This document shows, piece by piece, positions 6,701-10,848 of a stretch of 10,848 nucleotides of DNA. The translations under genes and the position numbers were made by a program. Within the stretch, counting starts at the first letter, position 1; every line of letters begins with the position of its first letter. Under the pieces are notes generated by a model. That model was given only the letters and a program-made list of their open reading frames with translations. It was not told where the DNA came from and did no database searches. The stretch comes from an uncultured Eubacteriales bacterium (GTDB taxonomy: Bacteria; Bacillota; Clostridia; Christensenellales; UBA1242), in assembly GCA_902796285.1 (NCBI GenBank), contig CADBOH010000004.1, positions 1 through 10,848 on the forward strand, in the 5' to 3' direction.

Positions 6701-7408
6701 CTTAATGTTCAATACGATAACTATGCGGCAGCACAATCTAACACATTAACCGCAGCCGAACTTAAGGAATATGACTCTTGGTATGCAGACGGTGTATTTA
6801 ATAGCAAGGTTGCAGTTTGTGAAGGTATAGCAAAAGCGCTTGTTATCATGGCAAGAACTGAAAACATCCCTGCCGTTATGGTTGTAAATAATACACACGC
6901 TTGGAATAAAGTATATATCAGTGGCAAATGGTATGGATTTGATGCAACACACGGCAATATACTTGACTCAAGTGCAACCGATGTTGACAAAACTGGTGGA
7001 GTAAAAGGAATTGAAGTGCTTTCTTACAATGAATTCCTCTTTACAGACGCTTATAAAGAAAACAAGGGCTACACTGCTACAAATTACACAGATTTTGTAG
7101 CTAATACAGAATACAACTATTACACAAACGCACAATATACTTTTAACGAAAATAATTTTGACTTGCAGATAGATAGCCAAGAGGAACTTGTTTTGCTCCT
7201 TAAAAAAGCAAAAGAGGTGGAAGATAATATGACAACTAAGCACTATTTAGTTGAGTTTACAATCACTCCTGCGTATGCATCAAATTATAATACATGGCTT
7301 TCAAACGCAGTAAGTGCTGCTGGTATTGACGTTCCATTATTCTACCCTGCTCAAGTTGATAGTTGTGGAAATAGTTTATATATTTTAATCGTTGAAAAAG
7401 ATGCATAA
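3704..7408 (+). CDS. Membrane-anchored B-repeat protein with transglutaminase-like domain
   Basis: The protein has 1234 residues. After a Lys-rich start, one hydrophobic helix (about 13-36, with no evident cleavage site) anchors it, probably with the long C-terminal part outside the cell. Residues about 40-287 form a region I do not recognise; its layout recalls YpmS-like lipid-associated proteins, but only weakly. Residues 288-791 hold about seven InlB/Listeria-Bacteroides-type B-repeats (Flg_new), each with G-Y-x-F-x-G-W and ending in Y-A-x-W/Y. A transglutaminase core follows, with C1039 (A-V-C-E-G-I-A), H1065 (T-H-A-W-N) and D1080 (G-F-D-A-T-H) forming a complete Cys-His-Asp triad. Similar alpha/beta modules appear to flank this core. 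There is no LPXTG, SLH or C-terminal anchor. The family includes cross-linkers and cysteine proteases, so the activity (protein cross-linking, cleavage or peptide hydrolysis) cannot be chosen from sequence. The gene stands alone between its promoter and its terminator. Confidence 0.92.
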   Translation: MAENIGKKKKPIWARILIWLFSTILSLVLLLAAFCGYLYFRHQINVIDVIKQVKILNQDVNVDALAKNQYTDEDLTSAKDKIDNISTAENAVKLSDRELAAYVNDTVKNQEGGLPMTFGSSTINLIDYGFAIVQMEFSNIPEDNTSDKLTDFNIVLKIELKKFKQEKMGKFPLKWIANMVPNSLYFSCNLEITKTADGYETTNKYMTINNLSASQTTSIFKTFDTFTKIGTAEKFNKSLGDGFIKVLIGEDGLYDQLKVQGAATGYSFAKEGTTNNLVIYTADVDEKHSITYHDGTGTTIEFYDITDNTFAPKTPERAGYSFIGWYDGPGEDANKVETIDATKLEDIELYARWDIINYKISYNLDNGTVDGENPTTYKINSEEITLANPTKDNYNFVGWTWEGQSTPTMLATIPAGSTGNRNFVAHFDAHTYTITYKDQDNLEFSGSFVGSCPTIHKYNEETILPTATKEGYTFNGWFDSADCTGDAITKIEANVAIAKTFYAKWTINSYTLTLKDGATTIFTVTQNYGTTINYDELETTKTGYTFIGWSAGLPGIMPAENKTIYANYQANAYTLTFDANGGVCGLENTEITYNHVYGTLPTPTKTGYTFAGWYAEDTFETTVSENTVCRTTTDITIYAKYEIIYYTITYSLNNGTVAGVNPTSYTVEDETFTLINPTKDGNEFLGWEGTGLSDVTLTVTITKGSTGNREYNAVYDGDEKTLTVIVDNKTVKLANFEYGQKINTTNLINPEEIGMTGYSVEKWYADPEMTEEFDSTQSYYDNVTIYGSWDYLVDKITFYPYISEFNILNAGDVLTIDTQDKLIAFFDYVRFFNVTKQIKLNITYANTSSSSVNNAIQAAHAQLMAISEFQTLSKVTSSLSQQGSKHYGYYYVSTDNVGKQAVKIMDPTKTYTYTQKDYALKTTYAATERHFKTENVSKTITVETTEQLVWALENGYKADCIADSKAEALYQKVKVVLSQICKDSMTDIEKLRAMYEWLILNVQYDNYAAAQSNTLTAAELKEYDSWYADGVFNSKVAVCEGIAKALVIMARTENIPAVMVVNNTHAWNKVYISGKWYGFDATHGNILDSSATDVDKTGGVKGIEVLSYNEFLFTDAYKENKGYTATNYTDFVANTEYNYYTNAQYTFNENNFDLQIDSQEELVLLLKKAKEVEDNMTTKHYLVEFTITPAYASNYNTWLSNAVSAAGIDVPLFYPAQVDSCGNSLYILIVEKDA
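4565..6076 (+). repeat. Seven tandem B-repeats at protein level (InlB/Flg_new type)
   Basis: Approximate repeat bounds in residues are 288-353, 356-426, 430-505, 508-568, 572-641, 645-715 and 722-789. Most copies start with Y-T-L/I-T-Y/F and have a central T-K-x-G-Y-T-F-x-G-W. Copies 2 and 6 are a distinct subtype: they carry N-G-T-V near the start, N-P-T-K-D in the middle and G-S-T-G-N-R near the end. Such small beta modules usually act as spacers or adhesive stalks on the cell surface. Confidence 0.85.
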
Positions 7409-7420
7409 AAAACTAAATTA

Positions 7421-7447
7421 AAATGCGTAGAAATACGCATTTTTTTA
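7421..7447 (+). terminator. Intrinsic terminator after the transglutaminase gene
   Basis: AAATGCGTA (7421-7429) and TACGCATTT (7434-7442) form a nine-base-pair stem closed by a GAAA tetraloop and followed by a T-run. It lies 13 bases after the stop codon. Confidence 0.92.
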
Positions 7448-7489
7448 TTTAATAAATTTGTTTTGTTTCTACTTTTGATTAATTTATTG

Positions 7490-7510
7490 TATAATGTTAT
7501 CAATAAAGGA
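7490..7510 (+). promoter_or_regulatory. Probable -10 box and ribosome site of the helicase gene
   Basis: A perfect TATAAT occupies 7490-7495, and AAGGA (7506-7510) lies five bases before the ATG at 7516. No good -35 hexamer is found 16-18 bases upstream, so the promoter is probably weak or activator-dependent. The upstream terminator implies the gene needs its own promoter. Confidence 0.5.
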
Positions 7511-7515
7511 AATAT

Positions 7516-10143
7516 ATGGAAAATTTTGATGGAATTACTTTTAGAGGAAAATTTAGAAACTATCAACAGAGAGTTTTAAATTCCGCAAATTATTATTTTA
7601 AAGATGGCAAAATAAATATTGTAGCCGCCCCTGGTAGTGGTAAAACAATTTTGGGACTAGAACTAATTAGAAGACTAAATAGCCCATGCCTTATTTTGTC
7701 ACCTACAACTACAATAAAACAGCAATGGGCAGATAGATTTGAGGAAATGTTTTTAAGTGATGAGCAAAAGGTTGAAAACTACGTTTCGTTTGACCTAAAA
7801 CATACATCGCTTTTAACCTCAATCACCTATCAAGCACTGCATTCTGCAATAAACAAAATCGCATGCAAAAATGATGACGAAGTTGTTGATAACTCAAAGG
7901 TTGACATTTTTAAAATTATTAAAGAAAACAAAATAAAAACAATTTGCCTCGATGAGTCACACCATCTTCAAAATGAATGGCAAAAGGCTCTCGAAAAATT
8001 TATTAGCATGCTGGATAAAAAAATAAAAATCATATCTTTAACCGCAACTCCACCTTATGATGCTACAATTTTGGAGTGGCAAAGATATACTGATGTGTGC
8101 GGCGAAATAGATGAGGAAATTGCAGTACCAGAACTTGTAGAGCAAAAAAACCTTTGCCCTCATCAAGATTTTGTTTATTTTAACTTCCCTACAGATAAAG
8201 AAAAAAGAGCAATAGAAAAATATCAAGAAAAAGTTGAAAAAGCAATTGACCAAATTTGTGACTTGCCGATTTTTGCGGATATATATCAAAATGTAATTAA
8301 TTCATGCCAAGATAAGGTTGAATCGCTTATTACATATAGTGATGAATATTTGGCTATGTTTTCGCTTTTCGAACACGCAAACTATGAAGTGACGCCAATG
8401 CTTTTAAAGAAAATTTCAAAAAAAGCCAAAACTCCTGAATTCAATCTAGATCAAGCACAAACAGCCATTCAATTTATATTGGACTCAGACTTTATTGAGC
8501 CCGAAGGCAACCAAGAAATCATTGACCTACTTAAATCACATGCACTTTTCAGTGAAAATAAAATCAATTTTCAACTCAGCGACAAACTGAAGAAAAAGTT
8601 AATTTCATCAGTTGGAAAACTCAAAAGCATTGAACAAATTGTACCTAGTGAAATAAAAAATTTTGGCAAAGAACTTAGAATGCTTGTTTTAACAGACTAC
8701 ATAAGAAAAGAAACTATTAAAAATATTGGCACTATTGAACCTTTTGATGAGATAAGTATAGTTAGCATTTTTGAAACAATAAGAAGAGTCACGGACTGTA
8801 AAATTGGTGTCGTTTCTGGAACTTTATTTATACTCCCCGACACAATTGATGAGTATTTATCTAGCAAAAAATTTGAATTTAAGAAAAAGCCTTTGCCAAA
8901 CACAAAGTATGCTGTATATGACCTAAAAAGCTCAAATAATGATAAAGTTAAACTTGCTAACGATATTTTTTCTAATGGTCTTGTTAATATCTTGATTGGA
9001 ACAAAATCCCTTCTTGGCGAGGGTTGGGATTCCCCTTGCATTAATTCACTCATACTGGCAAGCTTTGTTGGAAGTTTTATGCTTTCAAATCAAATGAGGG
9101 GGCGTGCAATTAGAATTGATAAAAATAAGCCAAACAAAATTGCAAATATCTGGCACCTTGTAACAATTGAACCGAATTTTAACATAAATGAAAATTTAAC
9201 TGAAGAACAACAGTTTCAAGAACTTACATCTTGCGATTACGATACGCTTAAACGAAGATTCGACTGCTTTGTGGGACCAAACTACGAAAGCAAAACAATC
9301 GAAAGTGGTATTGAAAGACTAACAACAATCAAACCGCCTTATAGTGAATCGGGCATATATAATATCAACCAAAATATGCTAGCCCTTTCACAAGATAAAG
9401 AAAGATTAACTTCATCTTGGAGTGCATCTGTAAAAAAATCAACATACATGCATCTTGAAAGCCAAATACCAAAAAATAAAAGAATGCGGGCATATAACTG
9501 GAAAAATATTTCACTTATACTTTTCTTTATCTTTATTGAACTTGCACTAGTTGGCGTGCTTGTTTCAACATTTATCATTAGTTCTCTTAAAAATTTTAGT
9601 ACGCTGGCATTTATATTCTTTTTAATTTTGACGCTGATTGCGAGTGGGGTTATATTCTATTCTGCAAAAAAACTAAGGGCTCATATAAACCCAAAAAATT
9701 CAATAAAAACATTTGCCGAAGCAATACTAAACGCATTTAAAACAAACAAAATGATAAATAAAAATGTAAAACTTGTTGTTAGTGATGATGATAATGAATC
9801 AACTATAAGAGTTTACCTTAAAAACGGGAAACGAAAAGAACAAGATATTTTTAACACAGCGATTTGTGAACTTTTGTCGCCAATAGATAATCCAAAATAT
9901 ATTATTGTAAAGAAAAATGCTTCTAGTTTTAATTATATCTATTCATTTTCATGTCCTACTGCACTTTCAAAAACCAAAAACCTAGCCCAAAGCCTGCAAA
10001 AAGAACTTAACTCATCATCTGGAAATTTTGTTCTTGTGCATACAAGTGGTAATAATGGCAAAAAAGTTCTTAATAAGTGCAAAAAATTTTCATATGTAAT
10101 GTTTAACAAAAAAGAAATTAGGAAAAAACAAAGCAATAAATAA
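7516..10143 (+). CDS. SF2 DExH helicase with C-terminal transmembrane pair and extra domain
   Basis: The protein has 875 residues. The first RecA-like lobe has the Walker A motif A-P-G-S-G-K43-T, motif II D146-E-S-H-H and motif III T176-A-T-P-P. A long charged and helical insert (about 200-440) precedes the second lobe. That lobe has motif V at 495-505 (G-T-K-S-L-L-G-E-G-W-D) and motif VI Q526-M-R-G-R-A-I-R533. Together these show an ATP-dependent nucleic-acid translocase close to the ResIII/Helicase_C type. Two hydrophobic helices (about 665-689 and 695-716) then form a hairpin, which would leave both the helicase core and the last 155 or so residues in the cytoplasm. The C-terminal region contains L-L-S-P-I-D-N-P-K-Y-I-I, which looks like a conserved motif, and ends in a Lys-rich tail. 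There is no nuclease or methyltransferase domain and no partner gene beside it. The substrate and role are unknown; defence against foreign DNA or membrane-linked DNA/RNA handling are possibilities only. Confidence 0.92.
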   Translation: MENFDGITFRGKFRNYQQRVLNSANYYFKDGKINIVAAPGSGKTILGLELIRRLNSPCLILSPTTTIKQQWADRFEEMFLSDEQKVENYVSFDLKHTSLLTSITYQALHSAINKIACKNDDEVVDNSKVDIFKIIKENKIKTICLDESHHLQNEWQKALEKFISMLDKKIKIISLTATPPYDATILEWQRYTDVCGEIDEEIAVPELVEQKNLCPHQDFVYFNFPTDKEKRAIEKYQEKVEKAIDQICDLPIFADIYQNVINSCQDKVESLITYSDEYLAMFSLFEHANYEVTPMLLKKISKKAKTPEFNLDQAQTAIQFILDSDFIEPEGNQEIIDLLKSHALFSENKINFQLSDKLKKKLISSVGKLKSIEQIVPSEIKNFGKELRMLVLTDYIRKETIKNIGTIEPFDEISIVSIFETIRRVTDCKIGVVSGTLFILPDTIDEYLSSKKFEFKKKPLPNTKYAVYDLKSSNNDKVKLANDIFSNGLVNILIGTKSLLGEGWDSPCINSLILASFVGSFMLSNQMRGRAIRIDKNKPNKIANIWHLVTIEPNFNINENLTEEQQFQELTSCDYDTLKRRFDCFVGPNYESKTIESGIERLTTIKPPYSESGIYNINQNMLALSQDKERLTSSWSASVKKSTYMHLESQIPKNKRMRAYNWKNISLILFFIFIELALVGVLVSTFIISSLKNFSTLAFIFFLILTLIASGVIFYSAKKLRAHINPKNSIKTFAEAILNAFKTNKMINKNVKLVVSDDDNESTIRVYLKNGKRKEQDIFNTAICELLSPIDNPKYIIVKKNASSFNYIYSFSCPTALSKTKNLAQSLQKELNSSSGNFVLVHTSGNNGKKVLNKCKKFSYVMFNKKEIRKKQSNK

Positions 10144-10170
10144 AGTAGCACAAAATTGTGTTACTTTTTT
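10142..10170 (+). terminator. Intrinsic terminator after the helicase gene
   Basis: AAAGTAGCACA (10142-10152) pairs with TGTGTTACTTT (10157-10167) through one G-T wobble and a four-base loop, followed by a T-run. The hairpin begins inside the stop codon of the helicase gene. Confidence 0.88.
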
Positions 10171-10216
10171 ATTAGTCGAGTTTTGTCATAATGGCAAACT
10201 TAGCAAAATTATCACA

Positions 10217-10222
10217 TATAAT
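10217..10222 (+). promoter_or_regulatory. TATAAT box immediately before the ispH start codon
   Basis: A perfect TATAAT ends at 10222, and the ATG begins at 10229. A transcript starting the usual seven or so bases after the box would begin at or next to the start codon. No convincing -35 box stands at 16-18 bases; TTGTCA at 10183-10188 is too far away. No Shine-Dalgarno sequence is present. Confidence 0.5.
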
Positions 10223-10228
10223 CATAAT

Positions 10229-10848
10229 ATGGAAATTAAAATAGCAAAGATATGTGGTTTATGTGGCGGCTGCCAAAATGCAATAAACAAAACTTTGAAA
10301 GCACTTGAAAGCCATAAAAAAATTAGTGTATTTAAGCAACTTGTGCATAATGATATGGTTAACAATATGTTAACGCAAAAAGGGGCTGCAACCAAGAATA
10401 GTTTAAAAGAATTAGTCCACGGAGATATCGTTGTTTTGCGTGCTCACGGAGAACCCCCTGCGACCTATGATTATCTGCACGACAACAAAATAAAATACAT
10501 AGATTGCACCTGCCGGTTAGTAAAAAAAATTCATGAGCTAGCTGAGTATTACAGTGAAAAAGGCTACACACTTGTTTTAATTGGCAAGAGTGGGCATCCA
10601 GAGATTGTTGGAACGCTTGGATATATTAATGGAAAAAGCTATTTGGTCGGTAGTGAACATGATATAGACTTGATACAAATTGCCACAAATGAAAGAATAT
10701 GCGTTTTATATCAAACTACTTTTAATGAGCAAAAAGCCGCTTTTTTATTTAAATATTTGAAAAATAAATTTGCAAATAATGAAGTTTTAAATAAAAACAC
10801 AATTTGTCCAGTACAAAAACAGATAAATTCCTCTGCCCTAGAACTTGC
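10229..10848 (+). CDS. ispH: 4-hydroxy-3-methylbut-2-enyl diphosphate reductase (LytB), 3'-truncated by window
   Basis: This is the last enzyme of the non-mevalonate isoprenoid pathway. It reduces HMBPP to IPP and DMAPP in the cytoplasm using a [4Fe-4S] cluster. The window holds 206 codons and the frame is open to the right edge. All three cluster cysteines can be placed: C12 (G-L-C-G-G-C), C95 (D-C-T-C-R-L-V) and C193 (T-I-C-P-V). Substrate-contacting residues seen are H40 (V-H-N-D-M-V), H73 (A-H-G-E), H123 and E125 (S-G-H-P-E), and T163-T164 (Q-T-T). Several flanks differ from the usual family text: C9 and C15 add a C-x-x-C-x-x-C pattern, the Pro of D-A-T-C-P-L-V is Arg, and the usual T-I-C-x-A-T is T-I-C-P-V-Q. 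The ATG at 10229 aligns with the family N-terminus, but no ribosome site precedes it. A C-terminal S1-domain fusion, known in some clostridia, cannot be judged here. Confidence 0.9.
   Translation, partial: MEIKIAKICGLCGGCQNAINKTLKALESHKKISVFKQLVHNDMVNNMLTQKGAATKNSLKELVHGDIVVLRAHGEPPATYDYLHDNKIKYIDCTCRLVKKIHELAEYYSEKGYTLVLIGKSGHPEIVGTLGYINGKSYLVGSEHDIDLIQIATNERICVLYQTTFNEQKAAFLFKYLKNKFANNEVLNKNTICPVQKQINSSALEL

Noticed and set aside
3704..7408. Sortase-anchored adhesin
   Set aside because: The C-terminus ends in a short hydrophilic V-E-K-D-A after a strand. There is no LPXTG-type motif, hydrophobic segment or basic tail, so anchoring must be N-terminal.
7516..10143. Assignment as the Res subunit of a type III restriction system
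   Set aside because: No mod methyltransferase gene is adjacent, no C-terminal nuclease motif is visible, and the C-terminal membrane helices do not fit Res.
10359..10571. Minus-strand open frame inside ispH
   Set aside because: It lies entirely within a clearly recognisable ispH and has no independent signal.

Overview
The window is AT-rich DNA (roughly one third G+C by eye) with Firmicutes-style signals: strong AAGGAG/GGAGA-type ribosome binding sites, TTGnnn-17-TATAAT promoters, and short hairpins followed by T-runs. The gene content (IspH, RNase HII, Alr, a GufA-type ZIP transporter, InlB-type B-repeats with a transglutaminase core) fits an uncultured low-GC clostridial, probably gut-associated, bacterium. 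That placement is inference. There is no rRNA, tRNA, CRISPR array, insertion sequence or phage gene, and no gene-free stretch reaches 300 bases.

Layout. (1) Bases 1-100 hold the C-terminal tail of a plus-strand gene, probably thymidylate kinase. A bidirectional terminator separates it from a convergent minus-strand gene for a Lys/Ala/Glu-rich protein ending in a DUF2188-like domain. That gene has its own clear promoter. (2) A minus-strand cluster follows, read right to left: rnhB (RNase HII), a ZIP metal transporter with a probable TTG start, a 71-residue conserved hypothetical, and alr (alanine racemase). It starts from a promoter at about 3587-3614 and ends at a hairpin that overlaps the alr stop codon. 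(3) A 137-base divergent intergenic region carries back-to-back promoters for rnhB and for a plus-strand gene of 1234 codons. The product of that large gene is a membrane-anchored, probably extracytoplasmic protein with about seven InlB-like B-repeats and a transglutaminase-like core with an intact Cys-His-Asp triad. (4) After a terminator with a GAAA loop comes an 875-codon gene for a superfamily 2 DExH helicase. It has two transmembrane helices and a further soluble domain after the helicase core, which is the most unusual architecture in the window. (5) After another terminator, a partial plus-strand ispH (LytB) gene runs off the right edge. It has a TATAAT box seven bases before its ATG and no Shine-Dalgarno sequence, so it may be leaderless.

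Most genes are housekeeping: nucleotide metabolism, RNA/DNA hybrid removal, D-alanine for peptidoglycan, metal uptake and isoprenoid synthesis. The two large plus-strand genes and the histone-like DUF2188 protein are the accessory or poorly described elements. Each large plus-strand gene is a separate unit with its own terminator, so the sequence does not suggest that they form one system.
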